From assembly GCA_035310145.1 (NCBI GenBank), contig DATGEL010000054.1:25684-89683 (forward strand): DNA of 64,000 nucleotides, in the 5' to 3' direction. The translations under genes were made by a program, and so were the position numbers. Below the pieces are notes generated by a model. That model saw only the letters and a program-made list of their open reading frames with translations, did no database searches and was not told where the DNA came from. This document shows positions 23,950-33,029 of the stretch, piece by piece. The stretch's first letter is position 1. Each line of letters begins with the position of its first letter. The stretch comes from Dehalococcoidia bacterium (GTDB taxonomy: Bacteria; Chloroflexota; Dehalococcoidia; CAUJGQ01).

Positions 23950-25062
23950 ATGGTGCTGACAGAAACCGCCTACTGGGTCGCCTTCAACCGCATTTCCACG
24001 ATCGGCCGGGCGCGCTACGAGCGGCTGGAACGGGCCTTCGGCTCCCTCGCGGCCGCGTGGGAGGCTTCATCCGGCGAGCTGCGCGCCGCCGGGCTGGACG
24101 AGCGCAGCGTGACCGCCGTCGAAGCGCAGCGACCGCGCATCTCGCCCGAGGCCGAGCTGGCCGCGCTGCAGCGGCTGGGCGTCGAGGCGCTCACCTGGCA
24201 CGACGATCGCTATCCGCGGCTGCTGAAGGAATCTTTTGACCGCCCTCCGGTGGTATACATACGGGGCAGCTTGCTGCCGGAAGATGATCTGGCCCTCGCC
24301 GTGGTCGGTACGCGCAGGATGTCACGCTACGGCCAGCAGGTCACTGAGCAGCTTGTGCCGGAACTGGTAGGTGCGGGGATCACGATTATCAGCGGACTCG
24401 CCCGCGGTGTGGACGCCACGGCGCACGCCGCGGCGGTACGGGCAGGCGGGCGCACCCTGGCGGTGATGGCCAACGGCGTCGATATCGTCTATCCGGCGGC
24501 GCACGAACGGCTGGCGCGGCAGATCGTCGAGCACGGCGCCCTGGTCAGCGAGTTGCCGCTGGGCACGCGGCCGATCAAGGATGCCTTCCCGCGGCGCAAC
24601 CGCATCATCGCCGGCCTCTCGCTCGGCGTCGTCATCACAGAGGCGCCGGAGCGCAGCGGGGCGCTGTTGACGGGAAAGCTGGCAGCCGATGACAATCGTG
24701 ACGTCTTCGCGGTTCCGGGCAGCATCTACTCGCCGATGAGCGCCGGCGCCAACGCCCTGATTCAGGAGGGGGCGCGGCTGGTGCGCACGGCGGACGATAT
24801 CCTGTCGGAGCTGAATCTCTCCGCGGTTGTTCAGCAGGCCGAGCTCGCGGCCGCGGTACCCGAGGGGGCGGCGGAGTCGGCGCTGCTCGGGCTGCTCGGC
24901 GTCGAGCCGACGCATATTGATGAAGTGACGCGGGCCAGCCGGCTCTCGGCGGCCGAAGTCAGCAGCGGGCTGGCGTTGTTAGAGTTGAAAGGATACGTCC
25001 GCCAGGTGGGCGGCATGCAGTACGTCCGGCTGCGGGAGCTTGGGCAGGCGTACTCCGCCTGA
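23950..25062 (+). CDS. dprA: DNA-processing protein DprA
   Basis: A 370-residue DprA/Smf protein, which binds incoming single-stranded DNA and loads RecA during natural transformation. The N-terminal helical domain is short; the Rossmann-like core has PVVYIRGSLLP, LALAVVGTRRMSRYGQQV (GxGTR-type motif), IISGLARGVDATAHAAA, and VMANGVDIVYPAAHERL, with PLGTRPIKDAFPRRNRII near the end. A C-terminal winged helix (HIDEVTRASRLSAAEVSSGL) is present. I start it at the ATG at 23950 because the upstream in-frame codons are encoded by repeats. The next gene, topA, follows 65 bases later, an order seen in many bacteria (dprA-topA-xerC). Confidence 0.93.
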   Translation: MVLTETAYWVAFNRISTIGRARYERLERAFGSLAAAWEASSGELRAAGLDERSVTAVEAQRPRISPEAELAALQRLGVEALTWHDDRYPRLLKESFDRPPVVYIRGSLLPEDDLALAVVGTRRMSRYGQQVTEQLVPELVGAGITIISGLARGVDATAHAAAVRAGGRTLAVMANGVDIVYPAAHERLARQIVEHGALVSELPLGTRPIKDAFPRRNRIIAGLSLGVVITEAPERSGALLTGKLAADDNRDVFAVPGSIYSPMSAGANALIQEGARLVRTADDILSELNLSAVVQQAELAAAVPEGAAESALLGLLGVEPTHIDEVTRASRLSAAEVSSGLALLELKGYVRQVGGMQYVRLRELGQAYSA

Positions 25063-25127
25063 CGGCCGATAGAACCATAGAGCAGGGGAACACGCCGCGG
25101 GAACGCCGCGGTGCGAACGGAAATAAC

Positions 25128-27401
25128 ATGGCACAGGCAAAAAAGCATCTCGTCATCGTCGAGTCGCCCGCCAAGGCGAAGACGGTGGCCAGCATTCTCG
25201 GCAAGGACTACGACGTCAAGGCCTCGATCGGGCACGTGCGCGACCTGCCGAAATCCAAGCTCGGCGTGGACGTGGAGCACGGCTTTCGGCCGCAGTACAT
25301 CGTCCCGCGCGACAAGTCAGACGTCGTCGGCCAGATCAAGAAAGCGGCCAAGAACGCCCGCTCGGTCTTCCTGGCCACGGACCCCGACCGCGAGGGCGAG
25401 GCGATCTCCTGGCATCTGCTCGAGGCCGCCGACTTGAAGAAGGTGCCGCATCAGCGCGTCGTCTTCCACGAGATCACGCGCGATGCGATCACCGACGCCG
25501 TGAAGCACCCGCGCGACATCGATATGCCGCTGGTCGACGCGTATCAGGCGCGGCGCGTGCTCGACCGGCTGGTGGGCTACAAGATCAGCCCGCTGCTCTG
25601 GAACAAGGTGCGGCGCGGGCTCTCGGCCGGCCGCGTGCAATCCGTCGCGCTGCGCATGGTTGTGGACCGCGAGCGCGAGATCGAGGAGTTCCAGAAGCGC
25701 GAGTACTGGACGATCGAAGCCGACCTGTCGCAGCAGCGCGACGCGGCCGAGTCGTTCCGCGCCCGCCTGCAGGGCTTCGCCGAGAAGAAGCGCGGTGAGC
25801 TGGAGCTGGGCAGCGAGGAGCAGACCACGGCCCTGGTCGAACGGCTGCGCGGCGCTGCCTACGCGGTCTCCGACGTGCGCAAGCGCCAGCAGGCGCGCCG
25901 CCCATCGCCGCCGTTCACCACCAGCACGCTGCAACAGGAGGCATCGCGGCGGCTGGGCTTCACGGCGCGGCGCACGATGACCGTGGCACAGCAGTTGTAC
26001 GAAGGCCGCAACCTCGGCGCCGAGGGCGAGGTCGGCCTGATCACCTATATGCGCACGGACTCGACGGCGATGGCCGACGTGGCAAAGACCGAGATCCGCG
26101 ACTACATCGCGCAGAAGTTCGGCAAGGGCTTCGCGCCGGAGAAGCCGCGCAGCTACACGAAGAAGCAGAAAGGCGCGCAAGAAGCGCACGAGGGGATCCG
26201 GCCGACCTCCGTCTGGCGCGAGCCGGAGCGCATCCGCAAGTTCCTCACCACCGACCAGCAGAAGCTCTATCAACTGATCTGGCAGCGGGCCGTCGCCTCG
26301 CAGATGTCTGACGCGCTGCTCGACGTAACCGCCGTCGACATCATTGCCACGCCGGCGGACGGCGAACGCTTCCTCTTCCGCGCCACGGCGAGCCATCTGC
26401 GCTTCGCCGGCTTCCGCGCCGTCTACTTTGAGCGCACGGAAGAGGGCGCCGACGAGGACGCCGACACCCGCGCCCTGCCGGAGCTGACCGCCGGCGAGCC
26501 GCTGAACTTGCGGGAGCTGTTGCCGGAGCAGCACTTCACCGAGCCACCGGCGCGCTTCACCGAGGCGACGCTGGTGAAGGCGCTGGAGGAGAACGGCATC
26601 GGCCGGCCCAGCACCTACGCGACGATCCTCTCCACCGTCACCGACCGCGGCTACATCGAAAAGGCCGGCCGGGCGCTGAAGCCGACGGAGCTGGGCTGCG
26701 ACGTGAACGACCTGCTCGCCAGCTACTTCGCCAACGTCGTGGATCTCAAGTTCACGGCGCAGATGGAGGAGGAGCTGGACGAGATCGCGGCGGGCAACCG
26801 GCCCTGGAGCCCCGTGGTCAACGAGTTCTACCTGCCGCTGCAGAAGTCGCTCGACGAGGCCGAGCGGGCGCCGGCGCTGATGAAGCTGACCGACGAGGTT
26901 TGCGAGCTGTGCGGCCGGCCGATGGCGGTGAAATGGGGCCGTTTCGGCCAGTTCCTGGCCTGCACCGGCTACCCGGAGTGCAAGAACAGCCGGCCGCTCG
27001 CCGGCCAGGAGGAGCAGCAGGCCGTCACCGACGAGAAGTGCCCGATCTGCGACTCGGGCATGGTGGTGAAGATGGGCCGCTTCGGCCGCTTCCTCGCCTG
27101 CGAGCGCTACCCGGAGTGCAAGGGCACCAAGACCTTCCAGAAGAAGATCGGCGTGGATTGCCCCGAAGACGGCGGGCCGCTGGTGGAGCGGCGCACGAAG
27201 GGCCGGCGCACCTTCTACGGCTGCGGCAACTACCCGACCTGCACCTTCGTGAGCTGGACGCGGCCCACGGGCGAGAAGTGCCCGGTCTGCGGCTACCTCA
27301 TGGCAAGCGACGGCGCCAACGCGGTCAAGTGCCTGAAGTGCGGCCACCGCGAGCAGCGCCGCAGCGATGACGCCGCGCAACCGCTGGAGGTCTCGGCGTA
27401 G
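25128..27401 (+). CDS. topA: DNA topoisomerase I
   Basis: A 757-residue type IA topoisomerase that relaxes negative supercoils. The TOPRIM domain starts HLVIVESPAKAKTVASILG with FLATDPDREGEAISWHL; the gate region follows, with VDAYQARRVLDRLVGYKIS and LSAGRVQSVALR; the catalytic Tyr is Tyr307 in GLITYMRTDSTA. The C terminus carries four zinc ribbons: CELCGRPM with its second pair in CTGYPEC, CPICDSGM with CERYPEC, CPEDGGPL with CGNYPTC, and CPVCGYLM with CLKC. All residues needed for activity are present. It lies between dprA and xerC on the same strand. Confidence 0.96.
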   Translation: MAQAKKHLVIVESPAKAKTVASILGKDYDVKASIGHVRDLPKSKLGVDVEHGFRPQYIVPRDKSDVVGQIKKAAKNARSVFLATDPDREGEAISWHLLEAADLKKVPHQRVVFHEITRDAITDAVKHPRDIDMPLVDAYQARRVLDRLVGYKISPLLWNKVRRGLSAGRVQSVALRMVVDREREIEEFQKREYWTIEADLSQQRDAAESFRARLQGFAEKKRGELELGSEEQTTALVERLRGAAYAVSDVRKRQQARRPSPPFTTSTLQQEASRRLGFTARRTMTVAQQLYEGRNLGAEGEVGLITYMRTDSTAMADVAKTEIRDYIAQKFGKGFAPEKPRSYTKKQKGAQEAHEGIRPTSVWREPERIRKFLTTDQQKLYQLIWQRAVASQMSDALLDVTAVDIIATPADGERFLFRATASHLRFAGFRAVYFERTEEGADEDADTRALPELTAGEPLNLRELLPEQHFTEPPARFTEATLVKALEENGIGRPSTYATILSTVTDRGYIEKAGRALKPTELGCDVNDLLASYFANVVDLKFTAQMEEELDEIAAGNRPWSPVVNEFYLPLQKSLDEAERAPALMKLTDEVCELCGRPMAVKWGRFGQFLACTGYPECKNSRPLAGQEEQQAVTDEKCPICDSGMVVKMGRFGRFLACERYPECKGTKTFQKKIGVDCPEDGGPLVERRTKGRRTFYGCGNYPTCTFVSWTRPTGEKCPVCGYLMASDGANAVKCLKCGHREQRRSDDAAQPLEVSA

Positions 27402-27412
27402 CGGCGGGAACG

Positions 27413-27443
27413 AGGAAATAGGATACAGGAAATAGGAAATAGG
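27413..27443 (+). repeat. AGGAAAT simple repeat after topA
   Basis: Degenerate tandem AGGAAAT/AGGATAC units between topA and xerC, a variant of the GGGAACA-type repeat seen at four other places. Confidence 0.5.
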
Positions 27444-27473
27444 CAGTCGCGAAACATCTCGCGGGGCGCGATC

Positions 27474-28643
27474 TTGCCACAGCGAGGAACAGGGGAGGGG
27501 ACCGGCGCCACGGGGTCAGTCCTCTCCGATCTGGCTGCCGAACTGGCCGCGGACACAGGCGACGGGCGTACGGCCGAGCGGGCGCAGCGTGATGCGCCGC
27601 CGCCTGAGTTCATCGAACGCTACCTCGATGCGCTCGCCGCCGAGCACCGGCGCTCGCCGCTGACACTGCGCAACTACGCGAGCGACCTCGGCGCGTTTGC
27701 CCGCTGGCTTGCGGCAGAGGGGCGCGATCTGCTGGCCATCGACCGGCAGGTGTTCCGCGCCTACCTCGCCACGCTGGCGGACGCGCGGCTGTCGCGCGGC
27801 AGCGTGGCACGCAAGGTCAGCACGATTCACACCTTCTACCGCTGGCTGGTGAGCGAGGAGATCCTGCCGCACGACCCGCTCAACGGCGCCCGGCCGCCGA
27901 AGCGCGAGCACCGCCTGCCGCGCGTGCTGGATGAAGCGGAGACCGCCGCGTTGGTCACTTCGCCTGCGGCCGACGACGCGTTCGGCCTGCGCGACCGCGC
28001 CATCCTCGAGCTGCTCTACGCCGCCGGCGTGCGTGTGGCCGAGTTGGTGGCGCTCGACCTTGATACCGTGGACTTCGCGCAGGCGCAGATGACGGTGCGC
28101 GGCAAGGGGAGCAAGGAGCGCGTGGTCTTGCTCGGCGTGCCGGCGGTCGAGGCGTTGCAGCGCTACCTGCGCGAGGCGCGGCCCGGGCTGGCGAAGGCGA
28201 CGGAGAAGCCGGAGCGGCAGCGGGCGCTGTTCCTCAACCGCGACGGCGGCCGGCTCTCGGCGCGGGCGGTGCAGATCATGGTGCGAGAGGCCGGCGTGCA
28301 GGCGGGCGTCTCACTGGCGGCGCATCCGCACCTGTTGCGCCACTCCTTCGCTACGCACCTGCTCGACGGCGGCGCCGACCTGCGCGTCGTACAGGAGTTG
28401 CTCGGCCACGCCAGCGCCGGCACCACGCAGATCTACACGCACGTCACCGAGGCCCGCCAGCGCCAGGTCTACACCGAGGCGTTCTACAACGTCTGGCAGC
28501 CAGGACGGGGAAATAGGAAGAAGGAAACAGAAAATAGGAACCAGGAGGAAGCCTCCCACGCCGGGCGCTCCTCCCGACCCATTTCAAAAGCTCATACCGC
28601 AGCCTCCCCCTCTCCAGGAACTGGAGAGGGGGCTGGGGGGTGA
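27474..28643 (+). CDS. xerC: Tyrosine recombinase XerC/XerD-like
   Basis: A 389-residue frame holding a complete Xer-type recombinase that resolves chromosome dimers at dif. The N-terminal SAM-like domain is [20 protein letters not shown]; the catalytic domain has Arg in [15 protein letters not shown], Lys in [11 protein letters not shown], [12 protein letters not shown] (HLLRHS), [14 protein letters not shown] with the His and the Tyr nucleophile. The start is unsure: TTG at 27474 is the only usual in-frame start before the domain. The last about 45 residues lie beyond the normal Xer end and are encoded by two repeats, so the gene has been extended at its 3' end. It completes a dprA-topA-xerC group. 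Confidence 0.88.
   Translation: MPQRGTGEGTGATGSVLSDLAAELAADTGDGRTAERAQRDAPPPEFIERYLDALAAEHRRSPLTLRNYASDLGAFARWLAAEGRDLLAIDRQVFRAYLATLADARLSRGSVARKVSTIHTFYRWLVSEEILPHDPLNGARPPKREHRLPRVLDEAETAALVTSPAADDAFGLRDRAILELLYAAGVRVAELVALDLDTVDFAQAQMTVRGKGSKERVVLLGVPAVEALQRYLREARPGLAKATEKPERQRALFLNRDGGRLSARAVQIMVREAGVQAGVSLAAHPHLLRHSFATHLLDGGADLRVVQELLGHASAGTTQIYTHVTEARQRQVYTEAFYNVWQPGRGNRKKETENRNQEEASHAGRSSRPISKAHTAASPSPGTGEGAGG
28508..28550 (+). repeat. AGGAAAT-type simple repeat inside the xerC tail
   Basis: Degenerate AGGAAAT/AGGAAAC/AGGAACC units, translated in the C-terminal extension of XerC. Confidence 0.5.
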
Positions 28644-28647
28644 GGCC
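28602..28647 (-). repeat. REP-like palindromic repeat, copy B
   Basis: Inverted with respect to copies A and C. Its reverse complement is almost identical to copy C (32970-33017) across 48 bases. It spans the xerC stop and reaches the start of aroQ. Confidence 0.65.
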
Positions 28648-28651
28648 ACTC

Positions 28652-29098
28652 GTGCGCATCCTGCTGATCAACGGCCCCAACCTCAATACGCTGGGCACGC
28701 GCGCGCCGGAGGTCTACGGCACGACCACGCTGGCGCAGATCGAGTCGCGGGTGCGCGAGCGGGCGGCCGCGCTCGGCGCGGAGATCGTCGCCTTCCAGTC
28801 CAACCACGAGGGCGCTCTGCTAGACTTCATTCAACGCGAGGCGCCCGCAGCGGACGGGATTCTGATCAATCCGGGCGCCTTCACGCACTACAGCTATGCG
28901 CTGCGCGACGCGCTCGAAGCCTGCGAGCGGCCGCTGGTCGAGGTGCATCTCTCGAACATCCACGCGCGGGAGAGCTTTCGCCACACCTCCGTGATCGCGC
29001 CGGTGGCGCTGGGGCAGGTGGCGGGTCTCGGTTGGAGGGGCTACCTGGCGGCGCTGGACGCGCTGATCGGCATGCTGGAAGAGCGACGGAACGGGTAA
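28652..29098 (+). CDS. aroQ: Type II 3-dehydroquinate dehydratase
   Basis: A 148-residue enzyme of the shikimate pathway that converts 3-dehydroquinate to 3-dehydroshikimate. Conserved features: the N-terminal [21 protein letters not shown] with the flexible-loop Arg and catalytic Tyr, [32 protein letters not shown] with the catalytic His, [15 protein letters not shown] and [15 protein letters not shown]. The GTG at 28652 gives the normal length; another at 28640 overlaps the xerC stop inside the repeat. It begins the aroQ-pepP-efp group common in Gram-positive and Chloroflexota genomes. Confidence 0.92.
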   Translation: MRILLINGPNLNTLGTRAPEVYGTTTLAQIESRVRERAAALGAEIVAFQSNHEGALLDFIQREAPAADGILINPGAFTHYSYALRDALEACERPLVEVHLSNIHARESFRHTSVIAPVALGQVAGLGWRGYLAALDALIGMLEERRNG

Positions 29099-29140
29099 TC
29101 GCCCGGCGCGCGATCTCAGGATGTCGGAAGGAGACGCGAG

Positions 29141-30256
29141 GTGATCGACGCACGGCTGGCGCGGTTGCGGGAGAAGCTCGCCGAGCAGCAGTTCGACGCG
29201 CTGTTCGTCTCCGACCCGTTCAACCGCCGCTATCTCTCCGGCTTCACGGGCAGCGCCGGTCACCTGCTGATCACGGCCGGCGAGGCCGTGATCGCCACCG
29301 ACTTCCGCTACTGGGAGCAGGCCGGGGTGCAGTGTCCGCGGTTCCGCCTCTACCAGACCGTCGGGACGATGGCGGACTGGCTTCCCGGCCTTATCTTCGG
29401 CCTCGGCGGCCAGCGGCTCGGCTTCGAGGCGGCGAGCCTGAGCTACGCCGACTATCAGCAGATCGTGAAGATCATCGACGCGATGCCCGCGGCGGAGCGG
29501 CCGCGGTTTGTCTCCTCCGAGAGCCTGGTTGAGGCGTTGCGTGCGCTGAAGGATGCGGGCGAGATCGCCGCGCTCGAGCGCGTTGTCGCCCTGGGCGATG
29601 CGGCCTTCAACCACGCGGCGGCCCAGCTGAAGGCCGGCGGGACGGAGCTGCAAACCGCCCGGGCGATCGAGAACTACATCAAGGACCACGGCGGCGAGGG
29701 CACAAGCTTCACGCCGATCGTCGCCGGCGGCGCCCGCGGCGCCATGCCGCACGCCCGCGCCGGGCAGGATTTGCTGCGCGAGGGCGAGGGCGTGGTGATC
29801 GACATGGGCGCCTTGCTCGACGGCTACTGCTCGGACATGACGCGCACGCTCTTCCTGGGCACGCCCGACGCCCGCTTCAGCGCGATCTACGACATCGTCT
29901 TCACCGCGCAGCAGACGGCGGCGGAGCTGATCGAGCCCGGCATGAGCGGCGAGCTGGCGCACAAGATCGCGCATAAAGTGATCGCAGAGGCCGGCTACGG
30001 CGAGAACTTCGGCCACGGTCTCGGGCACGGCATTGGGCTGCAGGTGCACGAGGAACCCTGGCTGAAGGCGACGTCCAAATCGGTCTTGCAAGAGGGCATG
30101 GTCTTCTCGATCGAGCCGGGCATCTACCTCAGCGGTTGGGGCGGCGTGCGCATCGAGGACCTGTTCGTGCTCGAAAACGGCCGCTGCCGCGTGCTCAGCA
30201 ACGCCCCGAAGCTGCATGTCTCAGATCTGACCAGCGTGACAGGAGTTTCCGGATGA
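29141..30256 (+). CDS. pepP: Xaa-Pro aminopeptidase (M24 family)
   Basis: A 371-residue metallopeptidase that removes N-terminal residues next to proline. The creatinase-like N-terminal domain has DPFNRRYLSGFTGSAGHLLI. The pita-bread catalytic domain has the five metal ligands in VVIDMGALLDGYCSDMTRT (two Asp), GHGLGHGIGLQVHEEP (His), MVFSIEPGIY (Glu) and GGVRIEDLFV (Glu). A GTG start at 29141 follows AAGGAG. The stop overlaps the efp start as ATGA, so the two are co-translated. PepP/PepQ assignment is at family level. Confidence 0.92.
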   Translation: MIDARLARLREKLAEQQFDALFVSDPFNRRYLSGFTGSAGHLLITAGEAVIATDFRYWEQAGVQCPRFRLYQTVGTMADWLPGLIFGLGGQRLGFEAASLSYADYQQIVKIIDAMPAAERPRFVSSESLVEALRALKDAGEIAALERVVALGDAAFNHAAAQLKAGGTELQTARAIENYIKDHGGEGTSFTPIVAGGARGAMPHARAGQDLLREGEGVVIDMGALLDGYCSDMTRTLFLGTPDARFSAIYDIVFTAQQTAAELIEPGMSGELAHKIAHKVIAEAGYGENFGHGLGHGIGLQVHEEPWLKATSKSVLQEGMVFSIEPGIYLSGWGGVRIEDLFVLENGRCRVLSNAPKLHVSDLTSVTGVSG

Positions 30257-30816
30257 TTACCCCCGGCGAGTTCAAACGCGGCATCGCGATCGAGCTGGAC
30301 GGCAAGCTCTACACCGTGCTCAGCTACGAGCACAACAAGGTCGGCCGCGGCAGCGCCCAGGTGCGGCTCAAGCTGCGTGACGTGCGCGCCGGCCACACGA
30401 TCGACCGCACCTTTCAGGCTTCGGAAAAGTTCGTGCGGGCGCACATCGACCGCTCGCCCATGCAGTTTCTCTACGAGGACAACGGCCTCTACTACTTCAT
30501 GAACGCCGAGACCTACGACCAGATCGCCCTGACCAAGGACCAGGTCGGCGACGCGCTCTACTACCTCAAGGAGAACGAGCTGGTCGACGTGCTCACGCAC
30601 GGCGACAGCGCGATCGGCGTGGAGCTGCCCACCAGCGTCAATCTGAAGGTCGTGGATACGGAGCCGGGCTTCAAGGGCGACACGGCCACCGGCGGCAACA
30701 AGCCGGCCAAGCTGGAAACCGGCCTCACCGTGCAGGTGCCGCTGTTCATCAAGGAAGGCGACGTGCTCAAGGTCGACACGCGCACCGGCGAATACCTGGA
30801 GCGTGCCTCATCGTGA
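30253..30816 (+). CDS. efp: Elongation factor P
   Basis: A 187-residue EF-P that relieves ribosome stalling at polyproline. Three beta-barrel domains are present: the KOW-like N domain (ITPGEFKRGIAIELDG), the OB middle domain (YYFMNAETYDQIAL) and the C-terminal OB domain (GLTVQVPLFIKEGDVLKVDT). The tip loop reads NKVGRGSAQ, which places Arg32 where many bacteria carry the beta-lysylated Lys. The gene overlaps the pepP stop and its own stop overlaps the xseA start, so it is in the middle of a tightly packed operon. Confidence 0.96.
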   Translation: MITPGEFKRGIAIELDGKLYTVLSYEHNKVGRGSAQVRLKLRDVRAGHTIDRTFQASEKFVRAHIDRSPMQFLYEDNGLYYFMNAETYDQIALTKDQVGDALYYLKENELVDVLTHGDSAIGVELPTSVNLKVVDTEPGFKGDTATGGNKPAKLETGLTVQVPLFIKEGDVLKVDTRTGEYLERASS

Positions 30817-32030
30817 GCGCGGCCGCCGGGAGCCGCCCTATGCTCGCCCTGACGGTTCAGCAGGTGGTCGGCTATCTCAAAGAGCTGATCGAGTCGAACG
30901 CCACGCTGGGCGACCTCTGGATCAGCGGCGAGATCTCCAACCTCTCGCGCTCCGCGGCCGGCCACATCTACTTCACGCTGAAGGACGAGGCGGCGCAGAT
31001 GCGCTGTGCCTTCTTCAAGCGCGCCAACGCCGGCATGAAGTTGGAGCACGGCGATGCGGTGCTGGCGCACGGCTACGTCTCGGTCTATGAGCAGCGCGGC
31101 GAGCTGAACTTCGTCGTCGACTTCGTGCACCCGCAGGGCGCGGGCGTGCTCAACGCGCAGTTCGAGCGGCTGCGGCAGGCGCTCGAAGCGGAAGGGCTGT
31201 TCGACGAGGCGCGCAAGCGCCCGCTGCCGCCCTTCCCGCGGCGCATCGGCGTCGTCACCTCGCCCACGGGCGCCGTGCTGCACGACATCATCACCGTTGT
31301 CGGGCGGCGCTGGCCGCTGGCCGAGATCGTGCTGGCGCCGACCGCCGTGCAGGGCGAGGCCGCCGCGCCGGGCATCGTCTCGGCCCTGGCCGATCTGAAC
31401 GAACGCGGCGACGTGGACGTGATCATCGTGGCGCGCGGCGGCGGCTCGCAAGAGGACCTCTGGCCCTTCAACGATGAGCGTGTGCCGCGGGCGATCTACG
31501 CCAGCCGCGTGCCGGTGGTCTCTGCCGTGGGGCACGAGACGGATTTCACCCTGGCCGACTTCGCCGCCGATCTGCGGGCGCCCACGCCCTCCGTCGCGGG
31601 CGAGCTGGTGGTTCCCGACCAGATCGAGCTGGCGATGCGCGTGGGCGGCTACGTCGGGGCGCTGGAGTCCTGGGCACGGCAGGCGCTGGACGACCGGCGC
31701 GACGCACTCGACCGGCTCGTGGACGCGCTTGAAGATGTGCAGCCGGACATTTGCGCCGCGCGCGAACGGCTCGATCGGCTGCTCGCCGGCTGCGAGGAGC
31801 GGCTGCGCCGCGCGATCGAGCGCTCTCTGGCGCTGGTCGAGGCGCGGGAGCTGCAGCTCGGCTCGCTCAGCCCGCTGGCGGTGCTGGGGCGCGGCTACGC
31901 CGTGGTGCAGCGCGTGGATGGCGGCATCGTGACGCATGTGCGCGACGCCGGCGCCGGCGACCTGGTCAGCATCCGCGTGCAGGACGGGGCGCTGGCCGCC
32001 GAAGTCAAGCAGGGCGGTCAGATCAGATGA
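30813..32030 (+). CDS. xseA: Exodeoxyribonuclease VII large subunit
   Basis: A 405-residue large subunit of ExoVII, which degrades single-stranded DNA to short oligonucleotides. The N-terminal OB domain is LTVQQVVGYLKELIESNATL with WISGEISNLSRSAAGHIYF; the catalytic part has RIGVVTSPTGAVLHDI, VIIVARGGGSQEDLWPFND, and PVVSAVGHETDFTLADFAADLRAPTPS, all diagnostic. A coiled-coil C terminus binds XseB and ends LAVLGRGYAVVQR. It starts with GTG overlapping the efp stop (GTGA) and its stop overlaps xseB (ATGA). Confidence 0.96.
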   Translation: MSAAAGSRPMLALTVQQVVGYLKELIESNATLGDLWISGEISNLSRSAAGHIYFTLKDEAAQMRCAFFKRANAGMKLEHGDAVLAHGYVSVYEQRGELNFVVDFVHPQGAGVLNAQFERLRQALEAEGLFDEARKRPLPPFPRRIGVVTSPTGAVLHDIITVVGRRWPLAEIVLAPTAVQGEAAAPGIVSALADLNERGDVDVIIVARGGGSQEDLWPFNDERVPRAIYASRVPVVSAVGHETDFTLADFAADLRAPTPSVAGELVVPDQIELAMRVGGYVGALESWARQALDDRRDALDRLVDALEDVQPDICAARERLDRLLAGCEERLRRAIERSLALVEARELQLGSLSPLAVLGRGYAVVQRVDGGIVTHVRDAGAGDLVSIRVQDGALAAEVKQGGQIR

Positions 32031-32275
32031 CGAACGCGAAGAAGGGCGAGCAGCAGAGCTTCGAGGCCGTGTACACGCAGCTCGAAGAGACGGTGCGCCA
32101 GCTCGAGGCGGGCGGCCTGCCGCTGGACGAGTCGATCGGGCTGTTCGAGGAGGGGATGCGGCTGGCGCAGCGCTGCCGCGAATTGCTCGACGGCGCCGAG
32201 CTGCGCATCACCACGCTCAGCGAACAGTTTCGTGCCGCCGGCGTCGCCCAACCGGCCGGCGCGGAGCCGGGCTGA
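32027..32275 (+). CDS. xseB: Exodeoxyribonuclease VII small subunit
   Basis: An 82-residue helical protein with the XseB pattern: FEAVYTQLEETVRQLEAGGL, PLDESIGLFEEGMRLAQRC and RELLDGAELRIT. Several copies coat the XseA coiled coil in the holoenzyme. The ATG overlaps the xseA stop by four bases, so the two subunits are made together. The PHP gene starts 10 bases after its stop. Confidence 0.93.
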   Translation: MTNAKKGEQQSFEAVYTQLEETVRQLEAGGLPLDESIGLFEEGMRLAQRCRELLDGAELRITTLSEQFRAAGVAQPAGAEPG

Positions 32276-32285
32276 GGCCGGGCGC

Positions 32286-32966
32286 ATGCCGCTGATTCGC
32301 GCGGACCTGCACAGCCACACGCACTTCTCCCGCGATGGCTGGACCACGCCCGAACGCTACGTGCAGCGCGCGGTCGCGCGCGGCATCGGCTGGGCCGCCG
32401 TCAGCGACCACAACAACATCGATGGCGCCGTCGCCGTGCGGCGGCTGGCGAAATATGCGGGCGCGCTGAAGGTCATCATCGCCGAGGAGATCCGCTCGAC
32501 CGAAGGCGAGATCATCGGCTACTTCCTCAAGGAGCCGATCGCGAAGGGGCTGACGCCGGAGGAGACGGTGCGCGCGATCCGCGAGCAGGGCGGCATCGTC
32601 GGCGTGCCGCATCCTTGCGACCGCTACCGTGGCTCGGCCATCGGCCTGGCGGCGCTGAGCCGCATCGTGGACGACGTCGACGTAATCGAGGTGTTCAATG
32701 CGCGCAACATGAAGCAGGAGGACAACCTGCGCGCCCTGCGCTTCGCCCGCGAGCACGGATTGCTCGAGTCGGCCGGCTCCGACGCGCACGTGCATACGGA
32801 GATCGGCTCGGCCTGGGTGGAGATGCCCGACTTCGAGACGCCCGAAGGGTTCCTGGAGTCGTTGAAGCAGGGCCGCATTCACGGCCGGCTCAGCAGCCCG
32901 TTCGTGCACCTGCTCAGCTCGGCGGCGAAGCTGCGCTTCAAGCTGGGCATGGGGCCGGCGCGGTAG
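32286..32966 (+). CDS. PHP-domain phosphoesterase-like protein
   Basis: A 226-residue PHP protein with the metal-binding blocks DLHSHTHFSRDG at the start, AVSDHNNIDG, a Glu in VIIAEEI, VPHPCDRYRG, and ESAGSDAHVHTEIG near the end. These supply the usual trinuclear metal site. Members hydrolyse phosphate esters such as 3',5'-nucleoside bisphosphates or histidinol phosphate; the substrate cannot be chosen here. It is the last gene of the aroQ-to-xseB run and is followed by a REP-like repeat. Confidence 0.83.
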   Translation: MPLIRADLHSHTHFSRDGWTTPERYVQRAVARGIGWAAVSDHNNIDGAVAVRRLAKYAGALKVIIAEEIRSTEGEIIGYFLKEPIAKGLTPEETVRAIREQGGIVGVPHPCDRYRGSAIGLAALSRIVDDVDVIEVFNARNMKQEDNLRALRFAREHGLLESAGSDAHVHTEIGSAWVEMPDFETPEGFLESLKQGRIHGRLSSPFVHLLSSAAKLRFKLGMGPAR

Positions 32967-32969
32967 GGT

Positions 32970-33017
32970 GGCCTCACCCCCCGGCCCCCTCTCTAGCCCG
33001 GCTGGAGAGGGGGAGGC
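32970..33017 (+). repeat. REP-like palindromic repeat, copy C
   Basis: C-rich arm (CCTCACCCCCCGGCCCCC then TCTC), a short centre, then GGAGAGGGGGAGGC. Nearly identical to the reverse complement of copy B. Confidence 0.65.
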
Positions 33018-33029
33018 TATGGAGGTGGT

